Shown: positions 43,412 through 51,915 of the stretch, piece after piece
Layout: the number at the start of each line of letters is the position of its first letter
Numbering within the stretch: position 1 is the first letter of the stretch
From: Trueperella abortisuis
GTDB lineage: Bacteria; Actinomycetota; Actinomycetes; Actinomycetales; Actinomycetaceae
Length of the DNA stretch: 64,000 nt
NCBI RefSeq assembly: GCF_030811095.1
Contig: NZ_JAUSQL010000001.1
Location: 124,001 to 188,000, forward strand
Reading direction: 5' to 3'
Notes under the pieces: model-generated
Seen by the model: only the letters and a program-made list of their open reading frames with translations
Told to the model about the DNA's origin: nothing
The model's database searches: none
Program-made: the position numbers and the translations under genes

Positions 43412-44431
43412 CTAATGTGCATGTTTCCTAATCAAAACCATGAGCATGGGAGTACCTACCAAGGCCGTGAGGATTCCTATGGGAAGCTCGGCAGGACGGA
43501 TGATCAGACGTGCGCACAGATCTGCCGCGACAACCAGAATCCCGCCAGCGACCATAGCTACAGGCAGCGTATTACGGGTGGTCGATCCGACAAGCAGCTT
43601 GGCAAGATGGGGAATAACCAACCCAATAAACCCAATTGCTCCGGTCAACGAGACGAGGACGGCAACGGTGAAAGCTACTATTGCGATAAGTGCGGCTCGG
43701 TAAGTGCGAGGATTGGTTCCCAGAGATCTTGCGCAATCGTCACCGAGATTGAGTACGTCAACGCGGCGCCCCATTAGAAAAAACAGTGCGAAGGCGAAGG
43801 CTGTGCAAGCGCTCGCCATCCACACGTCCTTCCACGATGCTGAGGTGAGTGAGCCAAGTATCCAGAACACAACAGACTTCGCGCCTGCAGCATTTTTGGC
43901 CATGACCGTGATGAAACTTGTGAGCGCCGAGAAGAAATAGTTAACGGCCATACCCGCGAAAATGATTCGGGCCGGAGTAATGCGACCTCCTACACTGGCG
44001 AGAAACCCCACACAGACCATAGCTAGGAGTGCCCCAAGGAATGCCCCTATTGTTACTCCGAGTGAAGCAAGGATTGCATGGGAGCTGCCCATAACAATGA
44101 CGAGTGCCGCTCCGGTCGACGCCCCAGACGAGATGCCAAGGATATAGGGATCACCTAGCGGATTCCTTAGCAACGACTGAGTGATAAGACCGCACATAGC
44201 TAGCCCAGCCCCTGTCGCAAATCCCAGCAACACGCGCGGCAAACGAATGTCTGTAATAACTTCCTGTTCGACGCCACCGTCAGCACCAATCAACGTGCTT
44301 CGAATGACGTCCATTATCACGGACAGGGAGATGTCGGTGGCGCCCAGTGAGATGCCCAATAATAGGCAGATTCCAAGTAGCACAGTTAGTGAAATAAGGA
44401 GCAAAGTGCGCTCGCGGCGGCCGTTTATCAC
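43412..44431 (-). CDS. FecCD/BtuC-type metallophore ABC importer permease
   Basis: 339 residues with about ten membrane helices and the family motifs RLPRVLLGFATGAGLAMCG, NPLGDPYILGISSGAS and GFIGLVIPHLAKLLVG. Start is GTG overlapping the S9-like gene stop by 4 bp (GTGA), so the importer is translationally coupled to that gene. A single FecCD-type gene implies a homodimeric permease. Confidence 0.93.
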   Translation of the reverse strand: MINGRRERTLLLISLTVLLGICLLLGISLGATDISLSVIMDVIRSTLIGADGGVEQEVITDIRLPRVLLGFATGAGLAMCGLITQSLLRNPLGDPYILGISSGASTGAALVIVMGSSHAILASLGVTIGAFLGALLAMVCVGFLASVGGRITPARIIFAGMAVNYFFSALTSFITVMAKNAAGAKSVVFWILGSLTSASWKDVWMASACTAFAFALFFLMGRRVDVLNLGDDCARSLGTNPRTYRAALIAIVAFTVAVLVSLTGAIGFIGLVIPHLAKLLVGSTTRNTLPVAMVAGGILVVAADLCARLIIRPAELPIGILTALVGTPMLMVLIRKHAH

Positions 44432-45690
44432 CGTTCCTCGCCTTTTCGGAACGCATTGTCACATGCCGGGGTAACCGCATGAGTGATGTCCGTGTGACGT
44501 GCGTGTGCGGTGAGGTAGTTCCACAACTGCGTGGAATGCTGTTGTCGGACTTGGGCTGAGGTTTCCCCACGGTGTGTTGCAGATGTGCGATAACGATAGT
44601 ATGTCAGTTGAGCCTGATTCGCGCGAAGTTTTTCAACCAGGGGATTCGCATGAGTCACAGGAGTTACTTCGTCATGTGTATACACTGAAACAAACCAGGA
44701 TGTCCCACCTAGCAACCCATGAATTGGAGTTGCAATAGGGTCTTCTTTTTCCATAAATTCGTCCCACTCAGACGTTCTTGGATCTCCGTATTCACTGATC
44801 CATTCACGTCTAATGGGATTAAGGTGAATACTCCGTGTCGTCGCTATAGGCACGCGACACACATAATGATTTGCGAGACTAGGAGCGCGCATCGCTGTAG
44901 AGGCAACGGCGAGCGCTCCATGTGGCATGCCATGCAGGAAAGTGTCTCGTGACGAACAGATACGTTGGTCGTGTAGGGCGCGAAGCGCCGCTTCGACATC
45001 GCAACGTACCATTGCGCGTCCGTGGCGCTGTGTCTGTTCATGCCAGGAGGTGCCATATTCTGCTCCTCCTCGAGTATGAACAAGCGCAATCTTGAATCCG
45101 TGGTCAAGCCATGTGTGCGCAATCTGAGGCGAAAAGAAACTCGTATTATATTGGTCAAAACCTCCGTACACGTGTACGAATGTGGGGGTACTGCCGGCTA
45201 GTTCGCCATAGCAATCAATCGGTATATGTGTGTCGTCGCCGGATACGGCAACGATATGTTTGTGTTTGACCTTAACGGCGAAAGGATATGAGGTTCTCTT
45301 TGCCTCGACCAAATTGCCGTCAGCCTCAATCCCGTAACGTATGCCTAGGCATACGAACGAGGATGCGAACAATTCCCAGCCAGTTGCCCCATTCTCAATT
45401 GGCTCGATAAAACTCCCGGGAGGAGAGAAATCTCTAGCGCGAAAGACACAGGCGGTTCCTGCGCGCAGGACTGCGACTGCAAAGTGTGCATCAATCCATT
45501 CGCCGTATATTTCACGGTTATCACCTCTAATCCGCCAGATCGGAAAGAGAACGGAACCGCTGGGTAACCGTATGCTTCTAGTTGCACGAACGAGCTCAGA
45601 GACATCGGGAGATTCTATTCTGTGTGCCGGATGTTTGATTTTCACTGGCATTCCTTGAATTAGAAGTTCATTCATCTGGGGGCTGGTCAT
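44428..45690 (-). CDS. S9 (prolyl oligopeptidase) family protein lacking the catalytic serine
   Basis: About 420 residues. The C-terminal alpha/beta-hydrolase part aligns with prolyl oligopeptidases: THVHVYGGFDQYNTSFFSP, FKIALVHTRGGAEYG, then the nucleophile-elbow position, EWISEYGDPRTSEW, Asp in YTHDEVTPV and His in ATHRGET. At the elbow, where the family has GGSxGG, this protein reads HGMPHGAL, so the nucleophile is Pro. The propeller-like N-terminal half is short. It may be a non-catalytic binding protein, a leader-processing relative, or an inactive remnant; the intact frame and coupling to the importer argue for retention. The start is uncertain (ATG 45690 or 45675, or a GTG at 45645 with AAGGA six bases upstream). 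The iron box at 45716 lies just upstream. Confidence 0.75.
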   Translation of the reverse strand: MTSPQMNELLIQGMPVKIKHPAHRIESPDVSELVRATRSIRLPSGSVLFPIWRIRGDNREIYGEWIDAHFAVAVLRAGTACVFRARDFSPPGSFIEPIENGATGWELFASSFVCLGIRYGIEADGNLVEAKRTSYPFAVKVKHKHIVAVSGDDTHIPIDCYGELAGSTPTFVHVYGGFDQYNTSFFSPQIAHTWLDHGFKIALVHTRGGAEYGTSWHEQTQRHGRAMVRCDVEAALRALHDQRICSSRDTFLHGMPHGALAVASTAMRAPSLANHYVCRVPIATTRSIHLNPIRREWISEYGDPRTSEWDEFMEKEDPIATPIHGLLGGTSWFVSVYTHDEVTPVTHANPLVEKLRANQAQLTYYRYRTSATHRGETSAQVRQQHSTQLWNYLTAHARHTDITHAVTPACDNAFRKGEER

Positions 45691-45715
45691 CGGAGAAAAG
45701 TGCTGTACACTTAAG

Positions 45716-45734
45716 TAAGGGTATCCTACCCTAA
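45716..45734. promoter_or_regulatory. DtxR/IdeR-like iron box between the divergent RiPP and importer operons
   Basis: On the minus strand TTAGGGTAGGATACCCTTA matches the DtxR/IdeR consensus TTAGGTTAGGCTAACCTAA at 15 of 19 positions and is itself a dyad (7 of 8 arm positions). It sits between the S9-like/importer operon and the precursor gene, where divergent promoters must lie, so iron-loaded DtxR would repress both arms. Confidence 0.7.
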
Positions 45735-45786
45735 CTAAAAAAGCGAGGGCGATCTTGTTTCTCACCCACTATCCAGAAAGGTGGTC

Positions 45787-45894
45787 ATGATGGAGAATCT
45801 CGTCATTGTCGAAGTTTCAGAGGAATCCACCGCTCAGATTACGGTTCCTCACTGCCATCACGCCCGTACCACGGGCACGTTCGCATGGGCATAA
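45787..45894 (+). CDS. RiPP precursor peptide (predicted azoline/azole peptide)
   Basis: 35 residues, too short for default gene calling. Ribosome-binding site AAAGGTGG is 2-5 bases before tandem ATGs (45787, 45790). The first half (MMENLVIVEVSEESTAQ) is an acidic, hydrophobic leader-like segment; the second half, ITVPHCHHARTTGTFAWA, contains one Cys, three Thr and a His-Cys-His-His cluster, suitable substrates for heterocyclisation and obvious metal ligands. It is directly downstream of the iron box and upstream of the fused cyclodehydratase gene and exporters. The leader/core boundary is not determined by sequence; cleavage before or after ValPro is possible. Confidence 0.75.
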   Translation: MMENLVIVEVSEESTAQITVPHCHHARTTGTFAWA

Positions 45895-45966
45895 ACGGAT
45901 CGCATCTCACGGTTAGGGAGCGCCGTTCGACGTTTCCTCAAACTGATGCTTAGCCCAGGCACAAAT

Positions 45967-46034
45967 GTCGCACCTGTACGCCAACTCGACACGCAAACCT
46001 CCGGTTTAAGTGCACATTGGCGTTCAGGTGCGAC
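45967..46034 (+). other. nested hairpin between precursor and cyclodehydratase genes
   Basis: GTCGCACCTGTACGCCAA (45967-45984) pairs with TTGGCGTTCAGGTGCGAC (46017-46034), 17 of 18 positions, around a 32-nt loop containing a second hairpin AAACC-TCC-GGTTT (45995-46007). It lies in the 248-bp gap after the precursor and may attenuate transcription so that precursor exceeds enzyme, as in many RiPP operons. An open frame at 45946-46110 crosses it but has no ribosome-binding site. Confidence 0.6.
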
Positions 46035-46142
46035 GCTCGTGGTAGAGATACTCGCCTCGGTAGGTGGCTTGACGGGCTCACACGCATCGCTATCTAACGC
46101 TACGACATAGATCTATACACCGAGAATTTAGGGGAGGGTGAA

Positions 46143-48362
46143 TTGCTTGAAATATGTGCAGAACTAAGACCCTTAGAACAATCAAAGTCCTTGCTGACAT
46201 GTGCAGACGGTACGCAGTTGATACTTCAAGCGGATGCGGTCTGTATCGCTGAATTGTTCGATAGGGCAGGAACGCAAAGCGCGCAGCATGTTCTTGGTTC
46301 CCCTCTCTATTCTGCGCTTGCTCAACACGGTTCGTTGCGTGATTTGCCGCCAGCGACGGAAGAACGAGAGTTGGGTGTACCGGATTCGTCCAGATCGACA
46401 GCTGTGGTTGTCTGTGGAGATGAGTCATTCGGGCCAACTCTTGCGAATGCACTAACACGGAAGGGTCTGAGTTGCACATATTCACATCGGAGCCCGCGGG
46501 AGTGCTCTTACGAAGTCTTCCGCGGCGGCTTCCTGATTGTGTGTAGATCCAGCGAATCTAGAATACAGTTTGCCGATGAATTGCGAGCACTCAACGAGCT
46601 GAATGTATCGTGGATTCCAGTTGATTATTGTGGTTTTTCATTGCGTGTTGGGCCAGCTGTTCTTGAAGGGTGCGGAGCAACTTATAGCGACTGTTTAGCT
46701 CGCGAACGTGCTAACTCTATAAATGACGAGGTATTCGCAGCGTCGCTGCAACCGGCTTTGCGGGGAAACTTCCTCCGGGCTATTACAAGCACTCCCTCCC
46801 TAGTGGAAGAATGCGCCACATTATTGTGCCGTATCTGCTCGGAGGTGCCGATTGATCGGGCTCAAAGCTCCGTTCGCGACACAGTGTGGGAAATGAGGCC
46901 AAATTCTGATTTAGTAATTCATTCGGTACTCCCCATAAGTTTCGTCAACCCACCGGATAAGCAGCTTCCTATCCATCCACCTACGTTCCTCGTTGATCGG
47001 CTTTATGGGATAGTGCGAGAGCTGACCACCGTTACCCATTCACCTATGATGCCTCCGACGCTGGCCACTACCCAAGCGCGAACTACAGACCTCTCAAAGA
47101 TGTCTGGATACATAAACACTGTGTTTTGCCAAGGTTCAAGCATTATCCCTTCAGATACTGTTCGAGATGACGAAGACCGCATTCACGAGAAGAACTTCTA
47201 TGCAGCGATTGGCGAGTCAGTGGAGCGATATTGTTCAAATCTCATAGATCTAAAGCCAGTCCATTACGCCAGCTATAATGAGCTGAGAAGGCGGGGCTTT
47301 CCAGCACTTGATCCTAGAGAGCTTGTGCTGTTCTCGTCCAGGCAGTATGAGACTGCAGGTTTTCCGTTTCAGCCCCTCGCGGCCGACTTGAGAATTGGCT
47401 GGGTTGAAGGTCACTATCTGGACGACGACAGTGCAGTCTATGTTCCAGCGTCGCTCGTTTACGTAAACTGGTATCTGCGTCAGAATCGTCATCAACCACG
47501 GATTAACTTCCCAGCCTTTGCTGGTGTAGCCGCTGGGACATCAACCGAACAGGCGATTCTTTCTGGGCTGAGCGAAATCATAGAAAGGCATGCCACCATG
47601 GTGTGGTGGCTAAACAAACATGCATTGCCGCATATCAAGCTTACGCAAGCTCAGCTAGCACTATTCGATGGAGCGCAAGAGACTCTGCGTCCGGCGCTGA
47701 TTCACGTGGATAACACCTTCAATGTTCCCGTAGCCGCGGGTGTGGTTCATAACGATACATCCGCGCTTGTCCACATAGGCTTTTCGTGTCGTTCAACGCT
47801 CGCCGAAGCCGCGTTGAAGGCTTGGTCCGAAGCGCTAACACTCCAGGAAGGGGCGCATGATCTGAAAAACCCCGATGGTATTCACTGGTCAGCTATACGC
47901 AATGGATTATTGCCCGGTCGATCGTATAAGGCGTGGCGTGAGGATAGACGCTACCTGGATGACTTCCGCGCAGATTTAAAGGATGTGGACGACCTCTTAG
48001 TGCAACAGGAAGTCTTCCTTGATCCCCGAGCAGTCGAACACGTTGCTCCTTTACTTGATCGCGCTCCTACACGGGAACCGGGCACAGTTAACGAACTGTC
48101 CAATGACTTCCTAAGTACATATGTGGAGAAAGTCTACGACCATGGAAACCGCATCATCACTGTCGATATCACGTCTCCAGATGTGGCCTCCTGTGGACTG
48201 AGCGTCATCAGGACGATTGTACCTGGGACGGTAGGAAACACTCCAGCCGCATTTCCCTACTTGGGTAATGGTGTAGTTACTCATGAGGCGGTCAAGCTCG
48301 GGTGGCGTGACAGACCCCTGGCTGAAGAAGATGTTAACAGTTTTCCGATGCCGCACGCGTAG
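46143..48362 (+). CDS. Fused E1-like/YcaO azoline cyclodehydratase
   Basis: 739 residues. The N-terminal part (about 1-300) resembles the E1-ubiquitin-like, leader-binding C protein of azoline RiPP pathways (AVVVCGDESFGPTLANALTRKGL; DELRALNELNVSWIPVDYCGFSLRVGP). The C-terminal part (about 310-739) is a YcaO ATPase: KNFYAAIGESVERYCSN, AGTSTEQAILSGLSEIIERHA with ATP/Mg-binding Glu residues, and the end SFPMPHA, reminiscent of the PxPxP tail of cyclodehydratases. It should convert Cys/Thr of the precursor core to azolines using ATP. Start is TTG at 46143 with GGGGAGGG 5 bases upstream. No flavin dehydrogenase (McbC/B-protein type) is in the window, so heterocycles may stay as azolines. AT-richer than flanking genes. 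Confidence 0.9.
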   Translation: MLEICAELRPLEQSKSLLTCADGTQLILQADAVCIAELFDRAGTQSAQHVLGSPLYSALAQHGSLRDLPPATEERELGVPDSSRSTAVVVCGDESFGPTLANALTRKGLSCTYSHRSPRECSYEVFRGGFLIVCRSSESRIQFADELRALNELNVSWIPVDYCGFSLRVGPAVLEGCGATYSDCLARERANSINDEVFAASLQPALRGNFLRAITSTPSLVEECATLLCRICSEVPIDRAQSSVRDTVWEMRPNSDLVIHSVLPISFVNPPDKQLPIHPPTFLVDRLYGIVRELTTVTHSPMMPPTLATTQARTTDLSKMSGYINTVFCQGSSIIPSDTVRDDEDRIHEKNFYAAIGESVERYCSNLIDLKPVHYASYNELRRRGFPALDPRELVLFSSRQYETAGFPFQPLAADLRIGWVEGHYLDDDSAVYVPASLVYVNWYLRQNRHQPRINFPAFAGVAAGTSTEQAILSGLSEIIERHATMVWWLNKHALPHIKLTQAQLALFDGAQETLRPALIHVDNTFNVPVAAGVVHNDTSALVHIGFSCRSTLAEAALKAWSEALTLQEGAHDLKNPDGIHWSAIRNGLLPGRSYKAWREDRRYLDDFRADLKDVDDLLVQQEVFLDPRAVEHVAPLLDRAPTREPGTVNELSNDFLSTYVEKVYDHGNRIITVDITSPDVASCGLSVIRTIVPGTVGNTPAAFPYLGNGVVTHEAVKLGWRDRPLAEEDVNSFPMPHA

Positions 48363-48389
48363 CAGAATTATCGTTCACAGAGGAGAAGG

Positions 48390-50153
48390 ATGTTCACACA
48401 ACAACGACGAGTAATGGCAGCCGGAGGGCTGACGTTGTGGCTGTTGATTCTGCCTATCTTAATTGGGCTGATTGTCTCCGCCCTCTACGTGGCGACCGCC
48501 GCGGTGAACGCCACTCTCTTCACGGAACTATTGGGACAACGACGCTATTCCACCATTGTGCCGCTGATCGTCAGCATCGGTGTCTTACTTGTTGTGCGTC
48601 CTTTCATTGATGTGTGCGGGCAGCTGGCTCAAAACCGGGCAGGACTTGTGGTTAAGAGTAACTTGCGGAGTTCGCTACTTCGGGAAATTGATCGGCAAGG
48701 TCCGATGCGGGTCGGCTTGGGGAGGTCCGGCAATATTCAGTCTGTTATCACTGACGGCGTGGAGGCTATTGAGCCCTACTTCATTAAGTATTTCACGCAA
48801 TTGGCAGTCACGGCCATCACCGCAATAGCGCTGACTATCGTCCTCGCGCAGGTAAGCTTGTGGATAGCGCTCGTGTTGCTCGTGTGTGGACTTGCCGTCG
48901 TTGCGATTCCGCGATTATGGGACAAGGCGTTGGCTGAACGCGGGCAATCCCACTGGATCGCATATGAAACTCTTAACGCAGATTTTATCGACGCGATGAT
49001 GGGCATGTCGACCTTAAAGTCCTTTGGAGCTGCTGATTCCTATGGAGATAAGCTCCACCGCCAGTCCCGCGAGCTCTTGACGTCTACTTTGGGTCAGCTT
49101 CGCCTGTCATTAGGTGAAACAGGTTTGAGCGGAATGATGAAGGTCCTCGGCCCGGCTTTGGCATTGATTATTGCCATTGCCCAGGTGCGCGAGGGAAGCA
49201 TGGAACTGGATCAACTGTTCCTCGTCACGCTGCTATCGGTTGAAATGTTCCGTCCTTTTAACCAGCTCTCTTCTTGCTGGCATGAGTCCTTCTTCGGCAT
49301 TTCAGCACTGCCGTCAATGAATGAGATTTTCACACGGATTCCGCCCGATGCTAACCCTGGTCGCACTGCGCGCGATCCAGCGATAGACCCAAGCTTGGGT
49401 ATTTCTTTTGAGGACGTCTCCTACACATATCTTGGGAGCGATGAACCAGCTATTGAGCAGATGAGTTTCCACATTGCGGCTGGGCAAACGACCTCGATCG
49501 TTGGCTTATCGGGGTCCGGGAAATCAACTGCTCTAGGACTACTCATCGGCTACGACCAGCCGCTAAGCGGAAAGATCGGTGTCTTCGGACTATCACCGTC
49601 GACTGACGACGTGACACAACTCGTTACCCTTGTCCCGCAAGAACCCATTATCTTTCCCGGCACTATTCGCGAGATTCTACTGAGCGCAAACCCTGATGCG
49701 AGTGATGCGGAGATGATGAAGGCGTTGACGATAGCCCGCGCGGACCGCCTGCACATGGAATTCGACGACGACGCCGGCTGGCTACAGGGGGCTCCTGAGG
49801 ACGTTTTGAGTGTTGAAATTTTTGAACACGCTAAGAATTTGTCTGGTGGGCAAAAGCAGCGTCTTGCCATTGCACGGGCGTTGATTCGCGGCACGCAGAT
49901 TCTTGTGTTGGATGAATCCACGTCTGCGCTCGATACCTATACGGAACACCAACTTATAAGTGAGCTACGCGTCGCCTACCCTGAACTCACGCTCGTCCTT
50001 GTCACGCACCGCATTGATACCGCAGCAAACTCCGACCGCGTCGTCGTTCTCGCCCATCGTCGTGTGAGCTGTATGGGCGATCCACATGAGTTGGAACAGG
50101 ATCCGCACTCTACGTGGTCTGAGCTCGTTGCAGCGCAGAGGGGAGAAAACTGA
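48390..50153 (+). CDS. ABC exporter half-transporter 1 (type IV fold)
   Basis: 587 residues: six-helix transmembrane domain (about 10-310) then an ATPase with Walker A (GLSGSGKST), signature LSGGQKQRLA, Walker B (ILVLDESTSALD) and H-loop (LVTHRID). CydD-like and siderophore/peptide-exporter-like. Follows the cyclodehydratase by 27 bp with an AGGAGAAGG ribosome-binding site, and the next half-transporter starts one base after its stop, so they form a heterodimer. Likely exporter of the mature peptide; mycobacterial IrtAB shows that this fold can also import siderophores. Confidence 0.92.
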   Translation: MFTQQRRVMAAGGLTLWLLILPILIGLIVSALYVATAAVNATLFTELLGQRRYSTIVPLIVSIGVLLVVRPFIDVCGQLAQNRAGLVVKSNLRSSLLREIDRQGPMRVGLGRSGNIQSVITDGVEAIEPYFIKYFTQLAVTAITAIALTIVLAQVSLWIALVLLVCGLAVVAIPRLWDKALAERGQSHWIAYETLNADFIDAMMGMSTLKSFGAADSYGDKLHRQSRELLTSTLGQLRLSLGETGLSGMMKVLGPALALIIAIAQVREGSMELDQLFLVTLLSVEMFRPFNQLSSCWHESFFGISALPSMNEIFTRIPPDANPGRTARDPAIDPSLGISFEDVSYTYLGSDEPAIEQMSFHIAAGQTTSIVGLSGSGKSTALGLLIGYDQPLSGKIGVFGLSPSTDDVTQLVTLVPQEPIIFPGTIREILLSANPDASDAEMMKALTIARADRLHMEFDDDAGWLQGAPEDVLSVEIFEHAKNLSGGQKQRLAIARALIRGTQILVLDESTSALDTYTEHQLISELRVAYPELTLVLVTHRIDTAANSDRVVVLAHRRVSCMGDPHELEQDPHSTWSELVAAQRGEN

Positions 50154-50154
50154 C

Positions 50155-51915
50155 ATGACCCAGACGCTTTCGAACATGCTCCGGTTGATACGCAATCTAC
50201 GCGAATGTCTGCCATTGTTCATTGCTTCCACTTTTGTCACTGCGCTCGCACAGGTCACGCTTGTTGGAGTTACTGTGACGTCGGTGTGGATCTCGACTCA
50301 GTTCATCACCGATGGTAGCGTTCCGCTGGCAGCATTAGTGGCTCTCTTGTTTTCCCTAGTTGCCGGCCATGGGCTGGCAACACTTCTTGAAGTGTGGTGG
50401 TCACATGAGGTCGCTTACCGGATCTTGCATACGTTCCGAGTCCACATTTACCAAGCCATTAAACGCATTGCCCCTGTCGGCTTGGAGGGTAGACGTACCG
50501 GCGATGTGGCTTCCGCTGCTATGGACGACGCCGAAAAGCTCGAGTGGTTCTATGCACACACTGCTTCAACGATCATTTGTGCTGTGGTCAGTCCATCCAT
50601 TTTTGTGACGATCTTATGCTGGCTAATCGGCCCGCTAGGGCTCATCATGCTCTTTCCTATCCTGACCATGATCGCACTGCCGATCGCGATACTTCCATTG
50701 CAGCAAAAGCAAGGCAGGGCCTTGAGAAGCGCGCTTGTTGACCTGCGTATCGCTGTCCTTGACTCAATCCAAGGGCAAAGGGAACTTCGCTCGCTGGGAA
50801 TGGTAGCTAACCAGCACGCCATCATCGATGGGCTAACAAAGCGGGTGCAACGCATTATGAGCCGGCAATCTATGCGTAAAGCTTGGGAGAGCTCCTATGC
50901 GGCGATATCGACCTCTGTGTGCTCTACGATTCTGCTGGTCATTCTCACTGGGAGGGTACTCAATGGCCAGTTAGACGGCGCCTTCTTACCCGTCGCGATC
51001 GTGTTAGCAGGCATGAGCCCTGCACCGGCGCTGACCCTCGTAGGAATGCTCGGTAGGTTCGGAGAACTTGGTGCATGCGCCACACGTATTAACGAGATCC
51101 TCGACGCTCGCGACCCCATCCCGTCCCGGCCTGATGACGTAGAAAAACTGCTTGGCGAGGAAGAATCACTCGTCGCCGCACAGGTGTCTTTCGCTTATGG
51201 CGGCCAGAAAGTGCTCAAAGAGGTATCGGTGGAGATCCGTCCTGACCGTTCTGTAGCGATCGTCGGCGCCTCGGGGGCAGGCAAGACCACGTTCGCTAAT
51301 CTTGCCATGAGGTTCCTTGACCCCGATACCGGAACCATGCGTTTTAGCGGTTCAGACTTGCGTGGCTACGTGCCCGACGAATACCGGCAAAAGCTTGCCC
51401 TGATTCCTCAAGACTGTCACATTTTCGCCGGGTCAATCCGCAATAACCTCACGCTTGCTCGGCCCGACTCCACCGATGAGGAGATCTGGCAAGCCCTGCG
51501 TGCCGCACAAATCGCGTCTCTGGTTGAATCGCTCGGTGGGTTGGATGCGCATGTCGGTGACAGGGGAACAACCCTATCTGGTGGCGAACGTCAAAGAATC
51601 GGTATTGCCAGAGCGATCTTGCGCGACCCTGAGCTGCTCATCCTTGACGAGCCTTTAGCCAACATTGATCCGTTCCTTGAATCCCAGATAGCAGCCCATA
51701 TCAAACAGTTGCGCTCTGGGCGCGCCACCATCGTGATCGCTCATCGCCTCGCGTCTATCCGCATAGCCGATCACGTCGTTGTGCTCGACAACGGCACGGT
51801 CATCGCGCAAGGCACTCACTCTGAACTGCTCAACGACGTCACCTATCGGAAACTCTTGGGGGATCAAATACCGGCGGGCAGGTGCTCGCCCGGACAATCA
51901 GTTCCGGCGGTATGA
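50155..51915 (+). CDS. ABC exporter half-transporter 2 (type IV fold)
   Basis: 586 residues with a six-helix membrane domain and an ATPase: Walker A (GASGAGKTT), signature LSGGERQRIG, Walker B (LLILDEPLANID) and H-loop (IVIAHRLAS). The DEPLANID variation in Walker B/D-loop differs from the partner's DESTSALD, consistent with a heterodimer having one degenerate site. Start at the ATG at 50155 with GGGGAGAAAA upstream. Its last 77 bp overlap the convergent lacI-type gene. Confidence 0.92.
   Translation: MTQTLSNMLRLIRNLRECLPLFIASTFVTALAQVTLVGVTVTSVWISTQFITDGSVPLAALVALLFSLVAGHGLATLLEVWWSHEVAYRILHTFRVHIYQAIKRIAPVGLEGRRTGDVASAAMDDAEKLEWFYAHTASTIICAVVSPSIFVTILCWLIGPLGLIMLFPILTMIALPIAILPLQQKQGRALRSALVDLRIAVLDSIQGQRELRSLGMVANQHAIIDGLTKRVQRIMSRQSMRKAWESSYAAISTSVCSTILLVILTGRVLNGQLDGAFLPVAIVLAGMSPAPALTLVGMLGRFGELGACATRINEILDARDPIPSRPDDVEKLLGEEESLVAAQVSFAYGGQKVLKEVSVEIRPDRSVAIVGASGAGKTTFANLAMRFLDPDTGTMRFSGSDLRGYVPDEYRQKLALIPQDCHIFAGSIRNNLTLARPDSTDEEIWQALRAAQIASLVESLGGLDAHVGDRGTTLSGGERQRIGIARAILRDPELLILDEPLANIDPFLESQIAAHIKQLRSGRATIVIAHRLASIRIADHVVVLDNGTVIAQGTHSELLNDVTYRKLLGDQIPAGRCSPGQSVPAV

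Noticed and set aside
45946..46110. 54-codon frame in phase with and downstream of the precursor stop, as a second precursor
   Set aside because: No ribosome-binding site, and it is crossed by the 18-bp hairpin; more likely non-coding leader sequence. Conservation in relatives could change this.
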